DNA of 64,000 nt, taken from assembly GCA_951394045.1 (NCBI GenBank), contig OX595997.1:806001-870000 (forward strand). Direction: 5' to 3'. Below are positions 1-9,922 of the stretch, one piece after another. This DNA comes from Nitzschia sp. DOCU1. Lineage: Eukaryota; Bacillariophyta; Bacillariophyceae; Bacillariales; Bacillariaceae. The translations under genes were made by a program, and so were the position numbers. Under the pieces are notes generated by a model that worked only from the letters and a program-made list of their open reading frames with translations, was not told where the DNA came from and ran no database searches. Within the stretch, counting starts at the first letter, position 1. Every line of letters starts with the position of its first letter.

Positions 1-1710
1 CAAAATTACCGTCTTTCCACCACTATTGGGTCCAGTCAACACCAATCCTTGATTCCCATTGGCGCCCAAATCAATGTCGCTGCCAACAACATTGGCAATT
101 TGACGCAACAATAACACAGGATGCTTGGCATCTTTTAAATCAATCACACCCTCTTCCATTACTTGAGGAATGACTCCTTGTAGTTTTCGTCCCAGTAAAC
201 ACCTCGCCAGAACTAAATCTAGTTGACCGACGGCTCGAACCGAACGCTCCAGGTCCCGACGATTGTTCCAGACTTGCTCCGTCAATAGTCGCCACACCCG
301 TGCTTCTTCAGCTTTGAGTTCTCCTTCAGTCTGTCGCAATTCATTGGTCGGACCGACCACTTCACTCGGTTCCACATATACAGTCTTTCCGGATCGCGAC
401 GAGTCATGTACGATTCCATATTGGGTGGCATATTTGGGGTCCATGGGCAAGACGAGCCGACCTCCTCCATTGGAGATTTCCGAATACAAGGGACCCCCAC
501 TTTCGAGTGCCAGCTTGGATCGGACGGATGGCATACTCACGAGGGTATCTAGAGTTTGTAGAATATCGGCTCGAAGCGTTCGAATCTTGGCCCGAAGGCG
601 ACCCAACAACGGGAATGTCGTGCCCGATAATTTACCGTCATTGTCAAAGGCTTCTTCCAACAAATTTTGAAGCGTCGTATTGAGTTGGATTTCGGACACT
701 AGCTGCGGCAATGCTTGAAAGCGAATTTCGTCATCATCAATGCGCAACAAACCCAAGTTCCAGAGTTGCAAGTCTTCCATGGCATTCATCATGGTACTAA
801 CTTCTAAAAGTTCGGGACCTTCCAACACTTGTCCATTGGCAGCCATTTCGAGAATTGAATCCAAATCAAACGATAATCCATCCAAAGGGGGAGGATTGCC
901 ATTGCCCAATGTCACTTGATAGCCTTTTCGATTCTTGTAATAAGCACCCTCTAGAGCTTTGGGAACAGTATCGTATCCATCTTCTAATAGCCACTGCATT
1001 TCTTTGACAGCCTCGTACCGCTCTTGGACGCCTCCTACCGTGGTCGCTACAAGTGGTTGGTAGGCCCGGCCCGGCGGCAGTTTTTTCTTCGTCTTGCCAT
1101 TATCATTGGTTATATGCAATGATTCTTGTACCATGGTCCGAGCTGGTGTCGTGAAACATTCTTTTTGGAGTGCCTTCAACACAACTGGAAAATCCAGAGT
1201 GTCGACGGACCGTTGCAAGAGATTCAATCCATCTTCTAACGATGCCGCGCCCTCGTCCATGTCATCATCACCCGCAGTCGTTCCCACGGTTCTAGTTGTT
1301 GTTTTGGATCCCGATTGTTTCTTTTGTTGTTGCTTATTGGACCACCATTGCAGATTTTGCAGTTGTGGGTCTTGATCTTCTAGGGATTTTGGGGCTTGAA
1401 AGGTGGGATCGGAATTCGGATCCCAGCTATCCTTGAGGAGAGGTTGTCGCAAGAGGGAATATCCGTCTTTACCGGCTCGAAACTTGTTGTTATCGTTGTC
1501 GACAGTAATGGTGGTTGTCGACTCGTCTTGTTGTTGTTCTCCATTCTGAGCGTTGAGTACTGGAGCCCAGCGGCAACGCATCACCGATGACGAAGAAGAA
1601 GAACGACATGTCGTCGTCGTCGTTGTCGGCGCCTGCTGCTGAGAAGCAAGGAATCCCCAGCAGGCAGACGCGAAAATGAAAATAGGTGCTGCTATCCGTA
1701 GATTTCTCAT
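1..1710 (-). CDS. MutS2-family ATPase, probably plastid-targeted (C-terminus beyond window)
   Basis: The minus-strand frame stays open from ATG 1708-1710 to the window edge, giving 570 codons. The N-terminus (about residues 1-25) is a hydrophobic signal peptide ending in FASACWGF, close to the diatom ASAF plastid motif, followed by a Thr/Ser/Gln-rich stretch. Downstream the MutS2 core is clear: the clamp region with GIVHDSSRSGKTVYVEPSE (about residues 430-450), then TGPNSGGKT, the Walker A loop of the ATPase, just before the edge. MutS2 proteins are MutS-like ATPases that lack the mismatch-reading domain and act on recombination intermediates or stalled ribosomes. The Smr nuclease domain, if present, lies outside the window. 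The family call is firm. Plastid location is inferred from the leader, where Cys-Trp rather than Phe follows the putative cleavage site. Confidence 0.9.
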   Translation of the reverse strand, partial: MRNLRIAAPIFIFASACWGFLASQQQAPTTTTTTCRSSSSSSVMRCRWAPVLNAQNGEQQQDESTTTITVDNDNNKFRAGKDGYSLLRQPLLKDSWDPNSDPTFQAPKSLEDQDPQLQNLQWWSNKQQQKKQSGSKTTTRTVGTTAGDDDMDEGAASLEDGLNLLQRSVDTLDFPVVLKALQKECFTTPARTMVQESLHITNDNGKTKKKLPPGRAYQPLVATTVGGVQERYEAVKEMQWLLEDGYDTVPKALEGAYYKNRKGYQVTLGNGNPPPLDGLSFDLDSILEMAANGQVLEGPELLEVSTMMNAMEDLQLWNLGLLRIDDDEIRFQALPQLVSEIQLNTTLQNLLEEAFDNDGKLSGTTFPLLGRLRAKIRTLRADILQTLDTLVSMPSVRSKLALESGGPLYSEISNGGGRLVLPMDPKYATQYGIVHDSSRSGKTVYVEPSEVVGPTNELRQTEGELKAEEARVWRLLTEQVWNNRRDLERSVRAVGQLDLVLARCLLGRKLQGVIPQVMEEGVIDLKDAKHPVLLLRQIANVVGSDIDLGANGNQGLVLTGPNSGGKTVIL

Positions 1711-2210
1711 TTCAATCAAAGTGAATGTTCGTTCCTGGCATGGGTGGTAGTAGTAGCAAACAGGAGTGGAGGAAAGGCTTCGACGATCCTCGTCATGGCG
1801 AATGAAGTTTGCCACCAAGGGAAAAACGCACATTGAAACGTGGCACGAAAAAAGGCGCCCCACATTTCGATTGGCTGACGTGTCATTTCACGCGCATCCA
1901 CTCATGCGCGACCGTCGCGTGCAGTCACGAGCCGCCGTGTCGTGACTGGATGAATACACTGCGTCGGCGAGCGCATAGTACGAGAGTCAAAGGAGTTGGT
2001 CTCCAACGTAGCTACCTTTCTTGATGCATCTCTTGTCCCATTGGTTCATGGCTCCCTACTTGTAGATAGATGTTGCTAAAAGACATTGGAACAATCATAC
2101 CGTTTACTACTTATCGTTCTAGTTCAATCGCTGGCCTTTTCCATTCGAGACTTTGCCATTACCAGGTATCATGAACCCCCAAGTGCATTCACGTCATTAC
2201 ACTACATCTA
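1711..2210. other. Intergenic: MutS2 upstream region and hydrolase 3' flank
   Basis: No convincing gene. It should hold the MutS2 promoter and the 3' end of the hydrolase transcript, since both genes are on the minus strand. A perfect 9-bp hairpin lies at 1922-1948. Confidence 0.5.
1922..1948. repeat. Perfect 9-bp inverted repeat
   Basis: CAGTCACGA at 1922-1930 and TCGTGACTG at 1940-1948 are exact reverse complements separated by 9 nt. It lies about 215 bp upstream of the MutS2 start. It could be a palindromic protein-binding site or a hairpin. No known factor was recognised. Confidence 0.55.
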
Positions 2211-3989
2211 CTAGTAAATAACAGCCACCAAAAACACAAGCCCCATTGATACCACTAGAGAAAACACCCTGGTCGTGGAACTACCAGAGCCCCCAACGGG
2301 AGCCTCGGTGCCAGACGGTTCCCCCGGCATTGCCGAGCCTGGTGAAGAGGTGACGGGGGAAGCCGTAGGAGAGGGGGTGGTGGGTGCAGGAGTGCCAACA
2401 ACGGGAGCCGTCGTGGGTCCACTGGAAGGTGGATTCGATGGCGAGAGCGTGGGCATGGATGTGGCCGAGCAATTTTGGCCGTCGAGGCTTTCTGCAATGG
2501 GGATGGCCTCAAAAAAGTCTGGATTTTCCCCCATCCAAACGGTGATGCCAGCAAAGCACTCAACATTGGAATTCACATGATTGGAGTTGGGCTCCATGAA
2601 TGGTAGGGGAGCTTCGTAGGGAGTGATCAGACCGTCGGTAGGCAGAATCTCGGTGGTCACGGAAGGCACGACGTCATCATTGGGGCTGTGGCAAGTTTGA
2701 ATCGGAAACTCGGAATTAAAGAGCAATGGATAGACATCGGCATTATCGCGAATAGCTTCACACAGGAGATTGGTTTGCTCAGTGATGAATTGATCATCAC
2801 AGGGGCGGCCACCCGAGAGGACTGCCTCGACCGAGGCATCGCCATAGGCCTCGTTGACCATGGTCGGTACGATGTCAAGAGGCTGAATGTAGCCTACCAA
2901 TTCTGTCAAATCTCGATCCTCTCCGAACCACCATTCCGGAACGTTACGGCTGATATCACTTTCGTTGCGCCACGACTCTGCGATGTAATATTGTTCCGGT
3001 GAAGCCGCATTTGCAAGATAGGTGGCATCGGGATTGGAATAACTTGCCATCAACGCAGATCCAAAGAGAGCTGCCGATGGACCGATCACCACACCGTCGT
3101 TAGTTTGCTGAACGTAAAGAAACGAAAACAGACTTTCAATATCGTAGGGTCCCGCCTGCATAAATCCCTGCACAATTTCTACCCCCATTTCTTGCAGGGT
3201 TGCACTCGCCCACATGGCATCATGCGCGCCCAAGCTGTATCCAAACATAAACGCACGATTCTGAAGTGTCGTGCAGCCATTAGTAACTTGGGACGTGTAG
3301 TTTTGGACGGCGTTCCAGGTAATGGCAGCGCCTTGCTGGACGGGGAGCCTGATGCCCCAACTTCGGTCATAACCGACTTCCGACTCGCCGGTACCGAGAG
3401 GATCGAAAATCATGCCAATTCCTCCAGACGAAGCCGTCATGAGCGAGTGAAAGACGTCGATCATTGCAACCGTGAGTCCGTTTTCCTCGCCAGCAAAAGT
3501 ATTATCGATTTCGCCAAGGAGCTCAGTGATGCTGTTGGGGTAGATAAGAGTTGGAGCCATGAAACGTCTCAAGCGAGTACTCAAGAGTGACATTTGCCCA
3601 TTCAACTCTCCATTGAGAACTCGACCATTTTCATCGAGAGGATGAAAGGCCAGGGCCGAATAGGTGGCGTCCGCACCATAGGTTCCCGCTTGGCACGGCG
3701 CAGGAGGTGCGTCAGGAAAGGAATCGGCACAGGAAGCACAAACCTTGGACACGGCCACATCGAACAAGACGGGTGCCGCAAAGATCTCGGCGGCGGCGGC
3801 CGTATCCGTCGGGTCCGTGGTAGCCCCGGCAAACTCAAAGACTTGAGCAAAGACCCCAGCCAATGTGCGAAGTTCGTCTGCCGTAGCGACGCTAATAAGT
3901 TCGTTGCAGGTTCTTTGGGCAAAAGTTGGGCTAAGCAGCTCGGTCGCCAATATGGCAACGGCAAAAATTGGGCCTCTCATCTCAAACAA
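2211..3989 (-). CDS. Secreted alpha/beta-hydrolase with mucin-like stalk and C-terminal anchor
   Basis: A 592-residue single-exon protein. Residues 1-24 form a signal peptide (cleavage likely near TFAQ). The body carries a serine-hydrolase nucleophile elbow GYSLG at 250-254 (Ser252). Candidate acid residues are at 438-439 (SPNDDV) and a candidate histidine is at 471 (NSNHVN), in the order and spacing of an alpha/beta-hydrolase triad, and there are many cysteines as in extracellular enzymes. Residues about 510-570 are Pro/Ser/Thr-rich, like an O-glycosylated stalk. The last 20 residues are hydrophobic with no basic tail, which fits a GPI signal or terminal membrane anchor. Substrate unknown: lipase, esterase or peptidase activity are all possible. 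Probably exported to the cell surface or frustule. Confidence 0.8.
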   Translation of the reverse strand: MFEMRGPIFAVAILATELLSPTFAQRTCNELISVATADELRTLAGVFAQVFEFAGATTDPTDTAAAAEIFAAPVLFDVAVSKVCASCADSFPDAPPAPCQAGTYGADATYSALAFHPLDENGRVLNGELNGQMSLLSTRLRRFMAPTLIYPNSITELLGEIDNTFAGEENGLTVAMIDVFHSLMTASSGGIGMIFDPLGTGESEVGYDRSWGIRLPVQQGAAITWNAVQNYTSQVTNGCTTLQNRAFMFGYSLGAHDAMWASATLQEMGVEIVQGFMQAGPYDIESLFSFLYVQQTNDGVVIGPSAALFGSALMASYSNPDATYLANAASPEQYYIAESWRNESDISRNVPEWWFGEDRDLTELVGYIQPLDIVPTMVNEAYGDASVEAVLSGGRPCDDQFITEQTNLLCEAIRDNADVYPLLFNSEFPIQTCHSPNDDVVPSVTTEILPTDGLITPYEAPLPFMEPNSNHVNSNVECFAGITVWMGENPDFFEAIPIAESLDGQNCSATSMPTLSPSNPPSSGPTTAPVVGTPAPTTPSPTASPVTSSPGSAMPGEPSGTEAPVGGSGSSTTRVFSLVVSMGLVFLVAVIY

Positions 3990-4939
3990 GATTGTAGACT
4001 ATCGATTGTCAATACGATGCGACCCAAGCTTTTAATGTGGTTGGTATAGTTGGGTGTTCGTTGGGACGACAAAGCGTTCACACAAATCTTAGCCGTCACA
4101 CGGAACCAAAAATCCAAAATCTAAATCCTTGACTCGTATTTGGCTTCAACGGGCCGTTCATTGGCATTGCTCGAATCTTTCAGCACGACCGACCGTACTA
4201 GTGGACTGTACTTCTCACTTCCATGCCGACTTTTAAGACACAGTCCATGGTCGGATGAGTCAATTGTCGTCCAGCTCGCTCAAGGGCAGAAGAAGCATTG
4301 CACTCCCAATTAGGCTCTAGTAGTAGAGAGCGGGTGGTGGGCAAACTGTCCAAGATATAATGTTTTCAAAGACATTATTGCTCGAGGGAACCATCTAGTT
4401 CGAAATTTTGAAGACATGAGCATTATTGTTTTACTAAACCTTGCAAGAAATCGCATCTCCGCCTTTTACGCAGACTGGAAATCGTTGGCTCGATCGCAAG
4501 GAGGGTTCCTAGTATGCAAAGTTGATCTTTTGAAGTATCATTGATGGTCGACAAGAACCTGCACGTCTGTTATTTCAATCTTGTGTTGGCACGAGCACGC
4601 TGTCAATACGGTGGGGCGGGTCTGCATCAACTTTGATTGTGTTTGTTGTGATCTGGCCCGAGAGCCCTTTGAATTAGGAACGAACGTTCCAGGAAATTGG
4701 TGTCCAGGAACGGCGTCCGAGAAAAGCTGTGGGACCTTTGCCGCACCAGACTTGATGAATGAAAAGAATCGGGTTCCAAAATGAAGTCCCACACCTCCAC
4801 TCGACTGATATTAACAACTTGTAGATGATTTCCTTGCAATCGTCCTGTCAACAAGAGGTCGCACTTGCCAGCAATGACAATTCCGACAATCGCCGTTCGT
4901 TTGCAATTTATGTGATGGCTTCAAACTATACATTTGCGC
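3990..4939. other. Intergenic, no gene recognised
   Basis: About 950 nt between the hydrolase start and the end of the first Nudix gene. Only short uninformative frames are present. It presumably contains the hydrolase promoter and the Nudix 3' UTR. Confidence 0.5.
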
Positions 4940-5572
4940 TCACAACAGGGCTCCTTTGGTATGCAATTCTTCGGCGCGTTGAATAACTCTGACCACGAAC
5001 TTCGAAACTTGACTCTCGTGCATGTTTTCAATTTCTTGGAGTGTATACCACTTGGCATCCAACGCATCGTCACTTGGAACTACCGCTGGCAATCCATTGG
5101 ACGCCCTGGCAAAGCAGTGAGCAATCAAATAGTGAAACTCCGCTGCTGCTGCCTTGTCTTGTGGTTGTTGTTGTTCTTCCTTCGTTCCCTTGACGTTTTT
5201 GTGAACAAAAATAGCATCCGTCGTCATGAATGGGTAGTCTAGCCATTGACATGTTTCTACTGCAAGCTGCGTTTCTTCGGTAATCTCTCGTTTGGCAGCG
5301 TCCAATGTCGACTCTCCCACGTCAATTTTTCCTCCTGGCAAACTCCATTTGCCTTGATCGGGAGGATTGGCGCGTTGAATCAGCAAATAGTAGGGCGATA
5401 ATGACGACATTTGCAACGACTGGATTGTCACGGCCACGGCGGCACGGGGATAGGCAAAGACTGAAGACGAAGAAGAGGACGCTCTCATGGGAACAACGGC
5501 GGTGGACCGTCGTGCCGCAAACTGTAGTAGAACACCAGTCGTTACTAGCGGAAAGGATCGAAGAAGAACCAT
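4940..5572 (-). CDS. Nudix hydrolase (paralogue 1)
   Basis: A 210-residue protein with a complete Nudix box, GKIDVGESTLDAAKREITEE (about residues 82-101), matching G-x5-E-x7-RE-x2-EE. The usual Gly after EE-x is replaced by Gln. Nudix enzymes cleave nucleoside diphosphates linked to another group. The specificity cannot be read from sequence. The N-terminal 45 residues are hydrophobic then Ser-rich, suggesting an organelle leader. The start is the first ATG, and the PRAAVAVT strand that opens the Nudix fold begins near residue 42. It is paralogous to the gene at 8251-8922: both share PRAAV, WSLPGGK, EETQ, the EFH(Y/F)LIA block and a GxLL C-terminus. The two lie in opposite orientation around the MYND gene. 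Confidence 0.9.
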   Translation of the reverse strand: MVLLRSFPLVTTGVLLQFAARRSTAVVPMRASSSSSSVFAYPRAAVAVTIQSLQMSSLSPYYLLIQRANPPDQGKWSLPGGKIDVGESTLDAAKREITEETQLAVETCQWLDYPFMTTDAIFVHKNVKGTKEEQQQPQDKAAAAEFHYLIAHCFARASNGLPAVVPSDDALDAKWYTLQEIENMHESQVSKFVVRVIQRAEELHTKGALL

Positions 5573-6010
5573 CAGCTACTATTTCCCCGATCTTTCTTTT
5601 TTCTCGGATTGATAGAGATGGGGTATGCTCAATGACAAGATGGAGGCTTTGATTGTTGCTGAGGCGGCGGTCGGTCGGGGAGGATACCCCATTGGCCGCG
5701 ATCCATGGCCATTGTCCATGCCACCACCCACCATGGCGGGAAGCCGGACGTGCTCGTCAAATTTATGATTACAATGGCCAAAGAGGAATGGCTGCCTCGC
5801 TTTTCCATGTGTGTCACACATAGATTCTCCGTAGGGCGTGATCGATGCGTCCTGCCTTGCATCCCTCTGTCGGTCTTTTTGCTAAAAAAGAGTCACAACA
5901 AGGATTCTCCATTTTTGTCCTGTGTCGTGTGAGCGACAACGAGTGGTGGAAACCTCCGTTTCAAATCGTCACAATAGGATTCCTTCCTTGCCATTCAAGC
6001 AACAACGAAT
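5573..6010. promoter_or_regulatory. Divergent promoter between Nudix 1 and MYND gene
   Basis: 438 nt separate two outward-facing start codons, so both promoters must lie here. No specific element was recognised. Confidence 0.45.
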
Positions 6011-7777
6011 ATGAGTTCCCAAAGTACTACAACAACGATGCAACGGATACGCGGTGGTGTGTTCATTTCCAACAATCCCAATGGATTACGAGGAGACATT
6101 ATCGCCCGCGGCGGAAGTGAAGCAACGAGTAGTACCATTGAGAATTGTGACCAACAACCACCACACAAGGAAGAATTAGTACTGCGATGGCGAGGATCGC
6201 AAGAGGAAGTTCCACTCAATGACTCGGATTTGGTTGAATTTCCATCCAACGATACCACGAAACAAGAAGAATTGATTCGATTTCACATTTCTCAAAAAGC
6301 TCGAGCCATTCCAGATTTATTTTATTTACAAGAGAAACTATTGACTCTGGAATTGGGCGACGAATTTACCTTTTTGATTGTCTCGCATTCCAAAGAAAAC
6401 AACTCTGAAACACTGGAACCAGAAGTGGAAGCCAAAGCATTAGTGAGACTCGTGGAAACTTATTACGTCGGTCAAGGGACCTTTGTCGCCCACGGTCGAG
6501 ACTTGACGAGTTATCAAAAGGCGCTCGAGCCCTTTTGGACGATACAAGGGGATGGGAGTTACGCCAAAGTACCTGGGGATACCGTCCAGGATTTACTGAC
6601 GAATATTCGTGGGATCTTTGAACGCAACTTTAGTGGTCTTTTGTTTTGTCGGGCATTTAATTACTGCTTATTTCGATCCGAATACTTTCAAGAAAATGAA
6701 TCCATTTTGGATGCCTATTGCGTGGCCTTTTATGCCATCAAACTCTTGCAAGGAGAATTGGATGAATTTATGAATATGGAATTCGGGGATGTAATTGAAG
6801 AGGAATTGACGCACTATAAAAGTGCCAATGTGGACATGACGGCCGATGATTTGCTATGGTGCTTTTGTATGATTTTTCTTCGCATTGGCACGGACGTACG
6901 GCGAGTGATTGGATCTTCCAACTTGAACAAAATGGTACTGTCCACGTTTGGACGGCCCGTCGCCAATGAAGAAATCATGGTGGCTCAATTGGCAGTTCGG
7001 ATTCGACCAGAAAGTCCCGTCAGTTTTTTATCGAGCTACCGTGCGGCCATGGACCTCAAACCATTGGTGCCATTTCCCTTTCGGCCCGATTGGATGCGCA
7101 CTGTCTATGACTTTGTCATGCATGGAATGGAAGTTGCCGAGAACTGGGGAGATCCTTACTATTTATACACATTCCAAATGATTACGGCCTACTGGATGCC
7201 GACGACCAGCTATCATACAACGTACTCTCATCAACAGTTGCAAGATCGGATAAAGACGGCCAATGAATTCAAGGAAGTGTGCAAACCAGAAGTTCCAGAC
7301 TATTTCCTGTGGGTTGGAGAACAACATGAAGAGTCGCTCCAACATCTTTTGGCGCTGCATGTTTTCGATCGAGACGCGGCCGTCATGCCAGCTTTGGTCG
7401 ACGCTTATCGCTATCCAGTACCACCACCGCCGACCAGTTTGAGTTCTGTTTCTCGGTCGTCATCTCCTCCCAGTAGTAGTGGTCCAATTTGCTATCAATG
7501 CCGCAAATCATACGATAAAGTTGTCAAGTGCACACAATGCCATATTGCAGAATATTGCAGCATGGCGTGCCAAGGCGCCCACTGGAGAGCCCGACATTGC
7601 GACGAATGTATTCCGCTAGGGGCTCATGCCTGTGGACATTGTGGCAAGGTACTGCAAAAGAAGTTGAGCTGTTCCAAGTGTGGCATGATCAACTACTGCA
7701 ATCGCAAATGTCAATTGGCGCATTGGAAAGGGGGTCACAAAAAGGACTGCAAGATACTGTGTGGTCTAGGTGCGTAA
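6011..7777 (+). CDS. Tandem MYND zinc-finger protein
   Basis: A 588-residue single-exon protein. The C-terminus carries two MYND-type zinc fingers in tandem. Finger 1 begins at Cys494 (CYQCRKS) and finger 2 at Cys541 (CGHCGK). Each ends with the diagnostic C-x3-C-x3-HW-x4-H-x3-C pattern (ACQGAHWRARHCDEC and KCQLAHWKGGHKKDC). MYND fingers bind proline-rich partner peptides. The roughly 490 residues upstream match no family I recognise. They look mainly helical, and a Pro/Ser linker precedes the fingers. MYND proteins without a SET domain are numerous in diatoms, and partners and process are unknown here. Confidence 0.85.
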   Translation: MSSQSTTTTMQRIRGGVFISNNPNGLRGDIIARGGSEATSSTIENCDQQPPHKEELVLRWRGSQEEVPLNDSDLVEFPSNDTTKQEELIRFHISQKARAIPDLFYLQEKLLTLELGDEFTFLIVSHSKENNSETLEPEVEAKALVRLVETYYVGQGTFVAHGRDLTSYQKALEPFWTIQGDGSYAKVPGDTVQDLLTNIRGIFERNFSGLLFCRAFNYCLFRSEYFQENESILDAYCVAFYAIKLLQGELDEFMNMEFGDVIEEELTHYKSANVDMTADDLLWCFCMIFLRIGTDVRRVIGSSNLNKMVLSTFGRPVANEEIMVAQLAVRIRPESPVSFLSSYRAAMDLKPLVPFPFRPDWMRTVYDFVMHGMEVAENWGDPYYLYTFQMITAYWMPTTSYHTTYSHQQLQDRIKTANEFKEVCKPEVPDYFLWVGEQHEESLQHLLALHVFDRDAAVMPALVDAYRYPVPPPPTSLSSVSRSSSPPSSSGPICYQCRKSYDKVVKCTQCHIAEYCSMACQGAHWRARHCDECIPLGAHACGHCGKVLQKKLSCSKCGMINYCNRKCQLAHWKGGHKKDCKILCGLGA

Positions 7778-8250
7778 CTACAACATACACAGACAATTCA
7801 GCAGGTCGTACAGTACTGCCAAGTAGTAAAAGATAGAAGTGGAGTTGCCGCCTTGGACGAATACCGAATCAAAATACTACAGTATCTTTCTACGATTCTA
7901 GTGGATATCCTTTGTTCGTCGTTGCGATACCCTATGATTGTTGCTCCTCTGCTAGCTATAGTACGAAGGCCAGTCTACCCTTGGTCATGTGAGTCGAAAA
8001 CAAGTAATCGAATAAATCATCCTTCGTCTTCCCGCCCGCCCGTAAACCAGCTTCGGATTGCGTCGTGGTGCAGTCGCCTTGCACATCGGATCGGATAAAT
8101 CAAATTTCCGTCTGTCCGTCAAATCGTTCAATGTCTCATTCGTTCGGCATCTCGATCAGCATCCATAACCACACATGTCGCTTTCTCAGCGTCTCTCATA
8201 TCGAATGAGGAAATGATTGATGTTGTTGGTGAGATTCGTTCCGGCAGACA
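7778..8250. other. Intergenic: MYND 3' flank and Nudix 2 promoter
   Basis: 473 nt between two plus-strand genes. No gene, repeat or recognised site was seen. Confidence 0.45.
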
Positions 8251-8922
8251 ATGATGACAATGTTTCAATCACGGCCCATTCTCCTGGTGATTGGTGTCTT
8301 TGGCGCGATGGCTCAATTCACGCGAGTATCCGCATGGGTCATGACCCCACTTTGTTCCAGGACGACTTTTAGCACTCGACGTACCATTGGCACAACTTTC
8401 ACAACTCTTTGTGCTACTAATACTACGACCCCCGCCACCATGCCCTACCCTCGTGCTGCCGTGTCGGTGGCTGTTCGATGTGAATTTGACGATGACGCCT
8501 ACTACTTGCTCGTCAAGCGAGGGAAGGCTCCCAATAAAGGTCGATGGTCCTTGCCGGGTGGAAAAATGGAAATGGGCGAGACGGCGATTCAAGGTGGCGA
8601 ACGAGAGCTGTTGGAAGAAACCCAGTTCAAGGGGCAAAAGGACCTTGAGTGGTGCCCCGAAATCATTGGTACCACGGATTCCATTGTATTTGCTGCCGAC
8701 GACGACGACAAGCCAGAGTTTCACTTTTTGATTGCCATTTGCTTTGCCGAGTTAAAAGACGTCGTCGGGTCCTTGCCGACTGTCACGCCCATGGACGATG
8801 CGGCGGACGCACAGTGGTGGCGGATACAGGACGTGGTGGACCAGGGGATCGATATCACACCAGGGTTGGTGGAAAGACTTCAACGAACCGAGCTTTTGTA
8901 TAAGCGGGGGGTTTTGCTGTGA
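8251..8922 (+). CDS. Nudix hydrolase (paralogue 2), probably plastid-targeted
   Basis: A 223-residue protein with a full Nudix box, GKMEMGETAIQGGERELLEE (about residues 108-127). Residues 1-30 are a hydrophobic signal peptide ending RVSAW|VMTP, an ASAF-like junction, followed by a Ser/Thr/Arg-rich stretch as in diatom plastid transit peptides. The mature enzyme starts near PRAAVSVAV (about residue 69). It is clearly homologous to the gene at 4940-5572 along the whole catalytic domain, so the pair arose by local duplication with the MYND gene left between. The leader is the main difference, which suggests the two copies serve different compartments. Substrate not predictable. Confidence 0.9.
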   Translation: MMTMFQSRPILLVIGVFGAMAQFTRVSAWVMTPLCSRTTFSTRRTIGTTFTTLCATNTTTPATMPYPRAAVSVAVRCEFDDDAYYLLVKRGKAPNKGRWSLPGGKMEMGETAIQGGERELLEETQFKGQKDLEWCPEIIGTTDSIVFAADDDDKPEFHFLIAICFAELKDVVGSLPTVTPMDDAADAQWWRIQDVVDQGIDITPGLVERLQRTELLYKRGVLL

Positions 8923-9922
8923 GGAGTTGCAGCTATAGTCCTCTTGTGCATAAAAACCCTGATCGTTTTCGATTGCCACGGCGTTGGAGGGAAGTTTCAA
9001 GATTTTGAGGTGAACACCGTGTGGGATCCTTTTGGATACGTTTGTCGTAGAAATCGTACGGTACGAAAAATTCGTATGGATGTCCAGCGTAGAGAGCACA
9101 TCATTACGGCGATCAAAAGTTGCCAATCGCGAAACGAGCTCACAATTTGAAGCATCAAGCGTCAAGTTGTCTTTCGTGCACTAGTCCACAAGCTTTCCTT
9201 TCTTTTCGGAGAAAGGTACGTCTATTGCTTCCGCTATAACGTCGTCCTTGATTGAATCCTTCCGGCTCTTCCAAGTGTCAACGGTTCATATTTCCAACCA
9301 AAATCTGACTAAACCTTTTTTGTACTCCAGGACGTCGCTTGTATTAGGCTCAAGCGTCCTTCTTTACCTTCGTCGGCAAGGCATTCGTGGCGTCGGACAG
9401 AGTTCGGCCACGACATCTGCTCTCTTACTTTCTGTATCGTTGAAAAGAAAGTTAGGATACTCTGCTGCTTCGAAGGAGCTAGCAGCATCTCAAGACAAAG
9501 AGCGAAACGCAGCCAGTTTCGTTGACAAGCGTCCCGTGCCATCGTCGCGGTACAAAAGAAATCGGAATCGCAAGCCGACCACTCGCGAAGTATCTTTTGC
9601 GTCTTGCCTTCGCTCGTGCTCTACGACGATCATAAGCCCTTCGATTACTTGGATCAAAGCAAAAGATTTGGCGTGCAAAACGGATCGTGGCCTCCCGCCA
9701 AACGACTGCGAAACGGATTGATTCATTCATTCCTTCCGCGGGAAGCGATTAGTGTGTCGTCCAGCTGGCTGCGATCAGCCATCAGGCGCGCGCAAAGGAT
9801 CTCACAATCTGGTTGTCATTCCAATCGAAAAGAAGCACATCTCGTCGTTTGCTTGTGATTGATTGATAGTGGCTTAATAGATATATTGAGTGATCAGTGA
9901 GTAGCAGTGAAGAATCGTCAAG
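8923..9922. promoter_or_regulatory. 1-kb upstream region of the giant SecA-like gene
   Basis: It holds the 3' flank of Nudix 2 and the presumed promoter and 5' UTR of the 9923-19219 gene. A 157-codon frame at 9248-9721 shows no domain, leader or homology and is treated as chance. Confidence 0.45.

Noticed and set aside
9248..9721. 157-codon frame upstream of the giant gene
   Set aside because: No domain, leader or composition bias. Overlapping frames on the minus strand are equally long.
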